Shown in pieces: positions 28,601-36,128 of a DNA stretch of 64,000 nucleotides; position 1 is the stretch's first letter; every line of letters starts with the position of its first letter. The position numbers were made by a program, and so were the translations under genes. The DNA comes from Misgurnus anguillicaudatus. Taxonomy: Eukaryota > Chordata > Actinopteri > Cypriniformes > Cobitidae. The stretch spans positions 38,494,001-38,558,000 of the forward strand of contig NC_073353.2 of NCBI RefSeq assembly GCF_027580225.2. The letters are read 5' to 3'. Below the pieces are notes generated by a model. The model ran no database searches, was not told the DNA's origin, and was given only the letters and a program-made list of their open reading frames with translations.

Positions 28601-31296
28601 AAAATTGGTCTGTTTCCAGCTGTCTTTTTTATCCAAGACATTTACATAACATAGAGGAAACAATTGTGTTTGGGGCTCATGATATCTCATTACCATGAAC
28701 TCTTATTATTCATCTATAAATACATAAATACAGTTTTATATTCTATGGCACCTTTAACAAAACCAGATGATCTATCTTATACCAACTTGATCTGACATGC
28801 ATTCATAGATCTATTTCAATGAAAACTAGAAATTTAATCTTCAATACAATGCCGTTAACAAACACAAATTTCACAAATGACCTTACAATAAATTATTGAT
28901 GGTTTAAAGTCAGCGTTGATTATGGTTTCTAAAGATAAGCATATATATAAAACACATTCAAAAATTCCTTGACAAAGCAAACAGTGGACTTTGAACCTGA
29001 AGTGACCAGCCAAGTAAAGATGGTTTAAAGCTAAATAAAATCCCACTTAGACCCGACTGTACATTTAAAGTCTCGTTCGACTGCTTCGGTCAACACAAAC
29101 AACACTTGTGTCTATGAAATCCCTTTATATAGGAATGTATTCACCTCCAGCAGGAACTGACCCGGTGTAAGAGGTTCATTGTGGAGTGTGACACTAGCAT
29201 TTGGTCAACCGGCTAGTTTAGGCTGGGGGGTGGATGTTTTTGCAGCTGACCAGACCTCCCATCTTCACATGAAAGAAGCATGAACACACACACGCACGCA
29301 CACACACACACACACGGCCTCTGGACAGTCTTTATGGAGCTCTCGCAACAATCGCTTACTATTCCTGGAGCTTCTCGGCCAGCTCGACCAGCTCTTTATC
29401 AAGCTCAGCCTGTCACGGCACTTCCTCTAGAGACAAAAGCCATGGAGATTCAGAAAGAGAGCTTCTCCATATTTCTCTTTTGATGTTCAGACCTCCCCTA
29501 TATCGACTCTCGCTCCACTTTATGTTTGCCAAAGGCTGCATTTCTTTTCAAACAGATACATATAGAATCGTGCGCTTCTAGAAACGCATTTCTATGTGGG
29601 GGATTCAAGGATTAGCTTGGATTTCAAAAGCAAACCTGTCAGAAACATGTCAACGTTAGATTAAAATAAACAATTTTTAGCCATTTTAAAGGGATAGTTC
29701 ACCCAAAAAATGAATATTCTGCCATTATTTTCTCATTCTCATGTTGTTGTAAACCTGTAGGAGTTCATTTATTCTGATGAACACAAAAGAAGATATTTTA
29801 ATAAATGATGGTAAGCACACAGCTGATGGTAACCATTGACTTCCATAGTAGGGAAAACAAATATTATGGAAGTATCGTGATAAACGATGATGAAGACATT
29901 TTGATAAATGATGGTAAGCACACAGTAAAATAACCATTGACTTCCTTAGAAGGAAAAAACAAATATCATGAAAGTATTGTTATAAATGATGAAGAAGATA
30001 TTTTATATTTTAATAAATGAAGATAAGCGCACATATGATTGTAACCATTGACTGCCATAGTAGGGAAAACAAATATGATGTAATTCAATCAATGGTTACG
30101 GCAGCTGTGTGCTTACCATCATTTTCTCAAAATATCATCATCAACGTTTATCAAAATATCTTCTTCATCATTTATCACAATGCTTCCATAATATTTGTTT
30201 ATCCTACTATGGAAGTCAATGGTTACAGTCAGCTGTGTGCTTACCATCATTATTCAAAATATCTTCTTTCGTGTTTGTCAGATAAAAGAAATTTAAACAG
30301 GTTTAGAAAAATATGAGGATGAGAAAATGATGGCAGAATTTAAATTTTGGGGTGATTATCCCTTTGAGCAATACATTATTTTGCCCCAGCATTTTCAAGA
30401 CTTTACTGCAAAAAATCTGCTTGTCATTACTGTACTGCCAAAAACATTTAATTCCATTATTTATAGCATTCCTGTCATACTTACTTTGATTTATGCTCAT
30501 TTAAATTAAAATGTTGTCATGATTTTTTACAGCAGAAGAATTGTGTTAAGATAAAACATGTTTGTATCATAGTAACGAAACTACTGAGAATCTAAACACA
30601 ACAACTCTTGAGAATAAACACATTCCTGAAATAAGCTCCATATGAAAAACATCTTTCCCAAAAAATGATAACAGATTCAGGGATAAGATCCAACATAAGA
30701 CATTTCTCCTCTCTGGAGATTATTATGAAAAATATAATAATAGTACTAATGTTTTCTTTATATAACACCTGTTCATGGTCTTTGATGCATTAGATTATCA
30801 ATGCAGTAAATGATCTCAGTCTATTTATCTTCTTTAACAAGCGCTGACACAGAAACAGTTTTAAGCTTTCAAAGATGAACATTCAGCATTCATGTTTCTG
30901 CACTAACCAAACCAGACGAGATGAACAAACTGCTTCATTTAATAAAAAACAGTGATGAACATAAACATAAGTGTCAAATCTACAGGAAATAGACACAACA
31001 ATTCATCTTCAATCAATTTTACATTTAACAATTAAGTAGAAGTAATAACTAGCCTATAATATGTAGTGAATGAATAATGAATGAACAATTTGACCTAGCA
31101 AACGGATTAGAAAGTGAAAATAAACGCATACCTGTTTAAACACAGCAGAGATGCGCGTGATGTGCAGGCTGAGGCATCGCGACGCGCACCTCGCGCGGTA
31201 AACGCTTTCGCTGAAGTGATCGTCGGGTTTCCTCGCGTCTACAGTCGCGCTTAGTATAATCCAGAGGCTCAACACGAACGCGCTTTTCAGATACAT
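1397..31296 (-). CDS. anos1: anosmin-1, 5' part of gene (exons 1-4), 3' end outside window
   Basis: Anosmin-1 is a secreted extracellular-matrix glycoprotein that binds heparan sulfate and modulates FGF receptor signalling; loss in humans causes Kallmann syndrome. This is family knowledge. The sequence shows four minus-strand exons, join(31132-31296, 21784-21831, 1786-1848, 1397-1619), all with GT/AG borders and matching phases, giving 166 codons plus one base. Residues 1-21 are a hydrophobic signal peptide. A cysteine-rich region has Cys at 37, 41, 63, 69, 72, 76, 87, 91, 102 and 106. A WAP four-disulfide core has Cys at 120, 133, 137, 143, 149, 150, 154 and 158, ending in [14 protein letters not shown]. 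The vertebrate protein is about 680 residues, so roughly three quarters, including the fibronectin III repeats, lie off the left edge. Teleosts can carry two paralogues; I cannot tell which this is. Introns of 9.3 and 19.9 kb are filled with transposons. Confidence 0.93.
1786..1848 (-). CDS. anos1: anos1 exon 3 (cysteine-rich region)
   Basis: Twenty-one codons begin [20 protein letters not shown], four cysteines in the CLEPC...QCxxxC spacing of anosmin-1. The acceptor is TCTCTTAG|TGT and the donor GAG|GTACGT, both phase 0. Only 166 bp of intron separate it from exon 4, unlike the huge introns on the other side. Confidence 0.94.
1894..2245. mobile_element. TTAA-flanked inverted-repeat element (intron 2)
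   Basis: TTAA at 1890-1893 and 2246-2249 flanks a 352-bp element. Its ends are inverted: AGGCGTTCTAAGC on the left and GCTTAGAGCACCT on the right, imperfectly matched. A TTAA target is known for piggyBac and Kolobok transposons. No transposase. It starts 45 bp from anos1 exon 3. Confidence 0.75.
3015..3216. mobile_element. Short TIR element with internal GTGCGCACGTGAAAC-like repeats
   Basis: The ends GAGCCCCTAA and TTAGGGGCTC are perfect inverted repeats. Inside, a roughly 23-bp motif of the type GTGAAACTATCGCGTGCGCA is repeated about three times (3110-3175), standing out as a CpG-rich island in AT-rich DNA. Confidence 0.65.
3769..4345 (-). mobile_element. Family A element, interrupted by a family B element
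   Basis: A decayed copy of a repeat seen at least eight times here (consensus ends GGGGCGGTTTCCCGGACAGG and its inverse). The left part is 3769-3986; the right end resumes at 4324. Between them is a TTAA element (3987-4323). Internal marker: GTCTAGGACTAGCC close to the right end. Confidence 0.7.
3987..4323. mobile_element. Family B TTAA element nested in family A
   Basis: It starts AGGGTTAGTTTACCCC and ends GGGGTGAATTAACCC, inverted. TTAA duplications lie at 3983-3986 and 4324-4327. There is no coding capacity. Confidence 0.8.
5833..6021. mobile_element. Non-autonomous hAT element (189 bp)
   Basis: The ends TAGGGATGCACC and GTACATCTCTA are imperfect inverted repeats. The 8-bp flanks GTTTACAT and GTTGACAT match at 7 of 8 positions, as expected for a hAT target duplication. 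A second hAT-like end (GTTGCAGCCCTA, about 5625-5727) lies nearby without a partner. Confidence 0.65.
8553..10035. mobile_element. Family C TTAA element, copy 1 (1.48 kb)
   Basis: TTAA at 8549-8552 and 10036-10039 flanks inverted ends AGGAGCGGTGAAT and ATTCACCGCCCCT. A roughly 90-bp block with GCCGCAGTTTAGATTCTGAT occurs twice inside (about 9371 and 9568). No long ORF; non-autonomous. A second copy lies inverted at 57360-61846. Confidence 0.85.
10965..11056. mobile_element. Family B right-end fragment
   Basis: It ends GGGGTGAACTAACCCT next to TTAA (11057-11060), and the inner part matches the right end of the copy at 3987-4323 (TTCTGAAGACAATC...). The left end is missing. Confidence 0.65.
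11758..13105. mobile_element. Family K element (TAGCTGGGTTTCC ends) with nested insertions
   Basis: It begins TAGCTGGGTTTCCC and ends GGAAAAGCAGCTA, roughly inverted. Inside are a complete family A element (12218-12455) and a family L fragment (about 12783-12920). A 66-codon-class ORF near 11490 lies outside it and looks spurious. A shorter relative is at 24431-25014. Confidence 0.6.
12218..12455 (+). mobile_element. Family A element, most complete copy
   Basis: The ends GGGGCGGTTTCCCGG and CCGGGAAACCGCCCC are perfect inverted repeats. TTA flanks both sides, a 3-bp duplication that would fit PIF/Harbinger. The superfamily assignment rests on this one copy and is tentative. Confidence 0.8.
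13224..13500 (+). mobile_element. Family B copy, left end intact
   Basis: It starts AGGGTTAGTTCACCCC after TTAA (13220-13223) and continues with the ATTACTCACCCTCATGTCGT segment typical of this fish repeat. An internal hairpin pairs ATAGATGCCTCA (near 13338) with TGAGGCATCTAT (near 13390). The right terminus is not recognisable. Confidence 0.6.
13830..14053 (+). mobile_element. Family A element
   Basis: It starts GGGGCAGTTTCCCAGACAGG and ends CTGTCTGGAAAACCACCCC. Uninterrupted, it shows the intact TTAA near its right end that is occupied in two other copies. Confidence 0.75.
14826..15075. mobile_element. Family B-like element
   Basis: It starts AGAAATAGTTCACCC after TTAA (14822-14825). Inner inverted segments pair GTTGTTACAAACCT (near 14871) with AGGTTTGTAACAAC (near 15018). 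The outer right end has decayed. Confidence 0.6.
16800..17460. other. Non-repetitive GC-richer block in anos1 intron 2
   Basis: This segment has fewer stops than its surroundings, so several overlapping 60-103-codon open frames appear on both strands. No frame has recognisable domains or splice-framed exons. It shares nothing obvious with the window's repeats. It may be a conserved non-coding element or chance. Confidence 0.3.
17781..18000. repeat. LINE/SINE-type 3' tail repeat
   Basis: It starts with an ATTCAATTCAATTTTATTTA tail, then a TATAACGCTTTTCACAA segment and AAAGCAGCTTTAC, a pattern common at 3' ends of fish non-LTR retroelements. It continues with repeated AAAACCC-type blocks. Followed by a short (TA)n at about 18008-18020. 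No reverse transcriptase is visible. Confidence 0.55.
18285..19540. repeat. Family S repeat, interrupted by family A
   Basis: The GCTGCGTCCGAAATC end near 18290 and the region 19140-19345 resemble 53327-53640: TCGAAATAAAACAGAGAGC-type and CCATTTTATTTTTTC segments recur in the same order. A complete family A copy is inserted at 18581-18803. Boundaries are approximate. Confidence 0.5.
18581..18803 (+). mobile_element. Family A element nested in family S
   Basis: It starts GGGCGGTTTCCCAGG and ends CCGGGAAACCGCTCC. It is full length at about 223 bp, with CCTAGTCCTGGATTAATC near its right end. Confidence 0.75.
21397..21730 (-). mobile_element. Family E TTAA element beside anos1 exon 2
   Basis: TTAA at 21393-21396 and 21731-21734. 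The right end CATGTCCCCT matches, inverted, the left end of the copy at 39878-40320, and the interior matches throughout (TTTGGTGTCCCCAGAGTAC...). It lies 53 bp inside intron 2 from exon 2. Confidence 0.8.
21784..21831 (-). CDS. anos1: anos1 exon 2 (48-bp micro-exon)
   Basis: Sixteen codons, [16 protein letters not shown], match the conserved anosmin-1 motif containing [10 protein letters not shown]. The acceptor is TTCACAG|AGT and the donor AAAG|GTAAAA, both phase 0, joining exon 1 and exon 3 in frame. It is too short for an ORF scan and was found by searching for the missing motif. The junction with exon 1 (VFKQ|SNGS) looks a few residues shorter than I recall for mammals. A TTAA-type transposon copy ends 49 bp downstream in the intron, and another repeat begins about 155 bp upstream. 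Confidence 0.93.
22304..22540. mobile_element. TTAA element with 26-bp inverted ends (family D)
   Basis: AGGCGGAGTCCACGATGTTT at the left is matched by its perfect inverse at the right, flanked by TTAA at 22300-22303 and 22541-22544. At 237 bp it is among the cleanest elements in the window, so probably young. Confidence 0.9.
22704..23187. repeat. Repeat with TTTACAGTCTATG end, nested in family J
   Basis: The right end TTTTTTTACAGTCTATGC is characteristic; a stray copy of the end lies at about 31920. The left end CATAAGTCTTGAAAAG is a decayed inverse. It contains a GATCGCCCCCTGGTGGCTG segment (CTCF-like core CCCCCTGGTGG) near 22740. Boundaries approximate. Confidence 0.45.
24380..24420. repeat. 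Imperfect (CTC/CAT)n microsatellite
   Basis: A run of CTCCTCCTCATCATCATCATC type, followed by CACCATCACTG. Confidence 0.8.
24431..25014. mobile_element. Family K element, copy 2
   Basis: It starts TAGCAGGGTATCCATC and ends GATGGAAGCCCAGCTA. Inner GAGATGGAAACG and GATGGAAACGCAGCTAATTC segments match the style of 11758-13105. Non-coding. Confidence 0.55.
25460..25655. repeat. CAGCTAAACCAGCT-rich interspersed repeat
   Basis: It is built of repeated AGCTGGTTTAGC / GCTAAACCAGCT-like words in both orientations, with an end-to-end inverted arrangement. Such repeats are common in fish. No coding capacity. Confidence 0.55.
26885..27130. mobile_element. Family L element (GGAATAATTGAC / CCGTGGTATAA ends)
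   Basis: It has GGAATAATTGACAACAGGCC near the left and AACACCCATGGAACATTTCT with CCCGTGGTATAA at the right. The inner segment GAGTCAATTATTCC is an inverse of the left end. Relatives lie at 12783-12920 and 42128-42425. Confidence 0.6.
27428..27500. repeat. Degenerate (CA)n microsatellite
   Basis: Mixed CACACA, GCACAC and CGCGCA tract. Two short ORFs (from about 27379 and 27444) arise from its simple sequence and are not genes. Confidence 0.85.
28083..28753. mobile_element. TTAA element (family F), 671 bp
   Basis: TTAA at 28079-28082 and 28754-28757 flanks AGGTGCCAAAGAAT on the left and ATTCTATGGCACCT on the right, imperfect inverse repeats. It contains CTCTGATTGGCTG, a CCAAT box as in many such fish elements. 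Non-coding. Confidence 0.8.
29284..29314. repeat. (CA)n microsatellite
   Basis: ACACACACACGCACGCACAC and more CA units. Confidence 0.85.
29690..30363. mobile_element. Family B element with expanded internal repeats
   Basis: It starts AGGGATAGTTCACCC after TTAA (29686-29689) and ends GGGGTGATTATCCCT followed by TTGA, a decayed TTAA. Inside, a roughly 110-bp unit (GATGGTAAGCACACAG, ACCATTGACTTCC, AAACAAATAT) occurs three times in direct order, then in inverted orientation about twice. The whole can fold into a long hairpin. Confidence 0.8.
31132..31296 (-). CDS. anos1: anos1 exon 1 (start codon, signal peptide)
   Basis: This exon has 55 codons. The ATG at 31296 has a purine at -3 (AAGATG). 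It begins [20 protein letters not shown], a typical signal peptide with likely cleavage after about residue 21. [19 protein letters not shown] follows, a near-exact match to the start of the vertebrate anosmin-1 cysteine-rich region as I know it. The donor is CAG|GTATGC at 31131, phase 0. Only this ATG gives a signal peptide in frame, so I chose it as the start. Confidence 0.95.
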
Positions 31297-31480
31297 CTTT
31301 CAGGGTGCGAGCTCACGCACTGTCTGTGTTGCCTCTGCTGATGCGACTGACAAAAAGTTTGACGCAGCCGGGGGAGGCGTCAGCGCGAGCGAGGGGAGGA
31401 GCTTGATGCTCGCCCCGCCTCTCTAGGCGCAGGTAGAGATGCTGGAGAAGAAACAGCCATAGCCGTCAGGCCAGAAAGGT
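31297..31480 (-). promoter_or_regulatory. Probable anos1 promoter / 5' UTR, CpG-rich
   Basis: Immediately upstream of the exon 1 ATG the composition switches from AT-rich to strongly GC-rich with many CpGs. GC-box-like sites occur at 31411-31422 (CGCCCCGCCTCT) and near 31370. No clear TATA box was seen, which fits a CpG-island promoter. The transcription start cannot be fixed from sequence alone. Confidence 0.6.
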
Positions 31481-32280
31481 CCGGACCTCAGGCAATTTTT
31501 GATATTAAGAAATAAAATGCAAGTTCTCTGAATGAATAATTAGTAATTTAAAACGAATCACATTGGCATCCGCGTATATAACTAAGTTTGAGATTGGCTG
31601 AAGCAGCTGTTAGACGCTGGCGGCCGCGGGTGCAGTATTCGCAGTGTTGCCAGATCCGATTGTGAAAAATCCTCTTTAATGTTTTAGCATTTAATGTGAC
31701 ACTTTGGGAAATGTATAAAGTGAAAATGTCCAGGTTAGTGTTAGCGATGTCTCTGGTTCATTTGAGACAAGGACTGAACTTATTTTTTTCTTTATGGCTT
31801 ATTTTGTTTGTTTTTGTGCTAATTTCTGGCAACACCGTGTGACAGCACGTAATCAAATGGCACATCATTCAGGCATGGGCAGGTTATTGCTGACATGGTA
31901 CTACATTAGGTAAGAGCTATCTTTTACAGTCTATGGGTAATAGAGTATGTAAGAAACACTTTCAACGCTAAACATCAGTAGAAAATAACACAGGTAGCCT
32001 ACAATGATGTAAAACAACTGGGTTTAAATGAAATAGGCCAAATATGCAAACATTGGCCAGGAAGAAGGCTGTTATTTCATTCAGTGGAGGAGTTATCATT
32101 TAACAAAGTCATGCTAAAAATATTAAAACCCCTAAACAAAGTTCTTGTTTATATTTCCTAATATTGCTTATTAAAACAATTAATATAATTTTAGAATAAG
32201 CATTGTTGCATGGAAAGAAAGAAATTATCCACCCTAACAGTAAAGTATTTACAAATTGTGATCTAATAAATAGGAAATAA

Positions 32281-32311
32281 TATAATAACCCCCCCCCCCC
32301 AAAAAAAAACA
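32281..32311. repeat. Poly-C / poly-A tract
   Basis: About 12 C followed by 9 A. Length is probably uncertain in assembly. Confidence 0.8.
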
Positions 32312-32339
32312 TATACTGCAGACATGAGTTTGGTTCCAA

Positions 32340-32520
32340 AATAAGTCAACTCAGTTTGTTTAATTTTTCATAAATGTGTTTTTTTTGATTGTGCATTCCA
32401 ATTGATATAAATCAAACTGCAGTTGGTTTGTTTTGATGTAAGTCTTAGTAACTTAAAAAATATAGCTAAGTCGCACAATAAAAACATAATAATAAACATG
32501 TTTTGACAAAAGTTTTAAAA
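32340..32520 (+). repeat. Family T repeat, decayed copy
   Basis: GCAGTTGGTTTGTTTTGAT, CTTAAAAAATATAGCTAAGT and AATAATAAACATGTTTTGAC match 56390-56490 in the same order and orientation. The inverted ends seen at 56289-56538 are not preserved. Confidence 0.65.
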
Positions 32521-32605
32521 ACAAAGTTATTAGTATTATGTAAACAGTATTGATATAAACAGTTAGTGTATTGAAATAAATGGTGTGTCAAAAAAGCACA
32601 GTTAA

Positions 32606-32933
32606 AGGTGCAGTGTGTAATTTTTAGAAAGATCTCTTGACAGAAATGCAAAATAATAAACAAAACTATATTATCAGGGGTGTACAAAGACCTTTCATAA
32701 TTAACCGTTATGTGTTTATTGCCTTAGAATGAGACCTATTTATCTACATACAAAGAGGGTCCCCTAACATGGAAGTTGCCATTTTGTGCCACCATGTTTC
32801 TACAGAAGCCCTTAACAGACGATTTTTTTACTAAGTTGTCTCTGTCGATGACATGTTTGTCCGGCGGCAGCTACCATAGCTTCCCTATGTGTTTCAAAAG
32901 CAAGGGGTGAGGTAAAATTTACATACTCCACCT
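32606..32933. mobile_element. TTAA element (family I), 328 bp
   Basis: TTAA at 32602-32605 and 32934-32937. The left end AGGTGCAGTGTGTAATTTTT and right end TTTACATACTCCACCT are imperfect inverses. This type is widespread in teleost genomes. Confidence 0.85.
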
Positions 32934-35481
32934 TTAAGTACACTAAGATGTCCTTTAGTTTATCTTAAGAAGTACTAAAGACACATTTTTAGTATATTAA
33001 CTACAAGTGCACAAAATAGTACATTTACTAAGTGTACTTTTTTCTCCTGGGATAGCATTTGTTAACTTTTAACCTCCCGGGACCTCACTCATTTTCAAAC
33101 CCTGGCTACGGTCATGGAAACATCATATTTATGTTAAAACACTGGTGTCAGATCAGGGCTGGTTGTCCCACTCTTTGTCAAACTTACAGTAACGTTACAG
33201 GACATTTTTACAGACACACAGTGTCCCTTAAGGGAGACATCTGCAGGACATCTCTGGAATAAGTTGTCTTAATGGGATCCTGTCATTGAACAGCATATAA
33301 TAAACTTTAGGTCAGTATTTAAAGAATTAAGTAACACAAAACAATTTATGAAAAATTTCAAATAGGAAAAGCAACAAAATGACATGAAAAGATGTTATAA
33401 CCATAAAAACACACACAGTTTATCTTCTTATCTGTTTTCCTTATCTATTCAATTCATAATGTGTGTCTGTGTATTATGTGCGTGCGTGCGTGCGTGCGTG
33501 CGTTTCAACTTGTTTTTATAAGTTATATTAAGTTATCACATGTCAAAACTTAAAATAATAGGTTGAATTGACTTGCAAAACCAATTTGTTTTAATTGGCT
33601 TTGTGCTGCAATTATTTACATTGTATATGAGAGTATATATTAAGAGTCTTTATACACAGAGGGTTCAGTTTAAATAAACATTCACTATATATGCAATAAT
33701 CCCACTTGAGATTCCCATCATGTAGTGGAAACTTCTCATGTCTGAACTTTACAAGCATTTAAACATGTCTAGCATTATTTAACTTTACAAACATCTGTAA
33801 CCATAGCACGGAAAAAATGACTATAAGCGTAATTAAACGGATCACGCAACACTGTCTCTCAAAACTTGACAACTCGCAGGGACGGAGATAAGAAAGTTCT
33901 CATCATTAAAAAAGATCTAGTTGAAAAAGTTCCCGGAAGGGTTTATAAAATGTTATGACTTCACTCTCTTCTGCTCTCGCTCACCGTTACAGCGGCAGAA
34001 GGAGTATTCGGCTCTAATGAGTTTTTATGGCTTTGCCTCCTGAACAGCACAAGACAGACTCTGGAGCTCATAATCAGTAGATTTGGCCTAACGTAACACT
34101 TCGCCCTGGGCCAACCGCTGCCCGTGCCAAATATTTCAGCTCGTACCTCTCTAATAAAAGCAGTCAGGCTTAAACAGACTAGATCTATCTCACGGAGAAG
34201 AATCGGAGGCCAAGAGCTGCTTGAATTCATACGCTTAGATTTTCAAGGGCAGAGCGATGTTGACCACACACATCTGGTCACGGTCTTCTTACTCCATTTC
34301 GCCTGTGTTTTTCTCAGTAACATGTGTGGTCAACAGCCTGTACTCATTTCATATTTGCTATGCCCCGTGTGACCAAGAAGGCCACATCCCAGCTGTTTGG
34401 TTTGTAGCGGCGGTGCGTGAGAGATCCCTGGCCACTCTTAAAGCCCTTTAAACACGGATGTCTGTGTACCTTAAACGTGTCTGTAATGGCTTAATTTGTT
34501 GGCTTATTGCAGCCATGTGTTGTCGAGGTGAGTTTGGGGGGATTTATGGTGTGTGCTTTGAGTGGAGTGTGAATGGTGCGCGGTCGCAACGTCTCCTACA
34601 GACCTAATGACACCTTTATACCCAATTTTAAGAGACGACGGCGCAGACGGCGTGCACACCTCAGATCGCGGCGCCTAGGTGGTAATGCTCTTTACATTTT
34701 CCGACGTCATTTTTCTTTCACAGCCATTATGCTTTTAAATCGTGCTTCCTTACATTCACTGGATTAACATCACCAGTTTTGGTGCTACTCTCATTTCTAG
34801 ACCTCTGTGTGCGAGTCCAGACCAGCCACAACATTTAATAATGTAGAAACCCTTTCTGAACCTGCAGTTCGTCGCATGTCGCCATCGCGGCTTTTTAAGG
34901 CAGAAACTGATTCATGGACATTTTTTATACACGATACGTGACAACGGCGGAATCAGTGTCGACCCTTCATACGCAAATTGCATAGGCCCCCCATAACACT
35001 AGTGGGCCCCCTCGATCTCAAAATAATTTAAATATCATTATACCAAATCAAAATGATTATTATGTTTAATATAAGAAAGACGCTAAAATTTTTATGATTT
35101 GCAAACATGCAGATTTATGCAAATTTAAAAAAATATGATTATTTCATTACTGATATGTACTCAGACAACATGCAGTATGTGACATCACCCAAGAGAGTGA
35201 TGTGGTAAGGAGGCCCATATCATAATTATGCCCCGTGGCATCTAAGACTGGCACTGGGTGAAATTGTTGTGCGGCTGCCACTTTTCTTGTCACTTGAACT
35301 GCTGCAAAGAGCCATATCGGAGGAAACGGCAGGATTTTTGGATGCACAAGCACCACGTGCGGTCTACGCTCCGCCTGTGAAACTGACACTCTTCTATTGA
35401 AAATGAACTAGACACTCACAACTGCCACATCGTGTCTGAAAGGGATTTAAAAATATGAATTTAATATTTAATAAACTGTAT
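32934..35481. other. Upstream intergenic stretch without supported genes
   Basis: Mostly non-repetitive. Several 60-90-codon frames (33961-34767) on both strands lack domains and splice context. A 12-bp inverted pair (GTTGACCACACA at 34259, TGTGTGGTCAAC at 34323) contains RUNX-like TGTGGT cores. Confidence 0.5.
33478..33504. repeat. (TGCG)n microsatellite
   Basis: About six TGCG units, CpG-containing and very regular. Confidence 0.9.
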
Positions 35482-36128
35482 GGGACGGTTTCCCGGACAG
35501 GGATTAGACTAGTCCTAGACTAAAATAAATGTAAGAGCTGTCCAAACTGAAAAACACTTGCACTGATATATCTTAAAATACATCAGTGCCCTTTGTTTTC
35601 CCCTTAAACTGCACACAAGTAATGTTTTTAGGAAGGCGTGTTTGTTAAAACTAGTTATATTTCCTAATTAAACTAAGGTCTAGTCCTGGCTTAAAGGGAC
35701 AATAAGTAGGATTTACCCCCATCTAGTGGTGAAATTGTATTTTGCATTCAAAGGAATAGTGCTCTGTAGCGCCTCGCTCTTCCAAATGCGTGTTTCAACT
35801 ACGGTAGCCGTTATCTAATCGTTGATCTCCTCGTCCGTTTCAGCTGGTTCATGTGAAACGTTTTGGTAGGCTAGTGCTTTTTGTCCCTCTCTGCTATTAT
35901 ATTTTATCAATACGGCGGAACGACATGGAAGCCTCCTTGGACTTACCCGTTCAATGTAAATAAAGAGAATAAATTCTTAGCTTACAAAGAAAAGTCAGAT
36001 CACCGGCAGAGGTCATTTCACACCAACAAGGACATATTTATGAATAAAGACATGGATTTCCATTAATAAAACACTTAAAACCCTACTTACTGTCCCTTTA
36101 AGTTAATCTCTGTCTGGGAAACCACCCC
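35482..36128 (+). mobile_element. Family A element interrupted by a TTAA element
   Basis: It starts GGGACGGTTTCCCGGACAGG and ends TGTCTGGGAAACCACCCC. The interruption (35695-36097) uses the TTAA about 27 bp from the right end, the same site that is occupied in the copy at 3769-4345. Confidence 0.85.
35695..36097. mobile_element. TTAA element (family G) nested in family A
   Basis: TTAA at 35691-35694 and 36098-36101. Ends AGGGACAATAAGTAGGATTT and AACCCTACTTACTGTCCCT are inverted. 403 bp; a 61-codon open frame inside is without features. Confidence 0.88.

Larger units (their letters stand above)
21832..31131 (-). other. anos1 intron 1 (9.3 kb)
   Basis: Outside the listed elements, 23446-24380, 25656-26884, 27501-28082 and 30364-31131 show no genes or strong signals. 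Confidence 0.75.

Noticed and set aside
33961..34767. Several 64-89-codon frames upstream of anos1
   Set aside because: No domain or splice support; one is just an arginine-rich run (near 34640).
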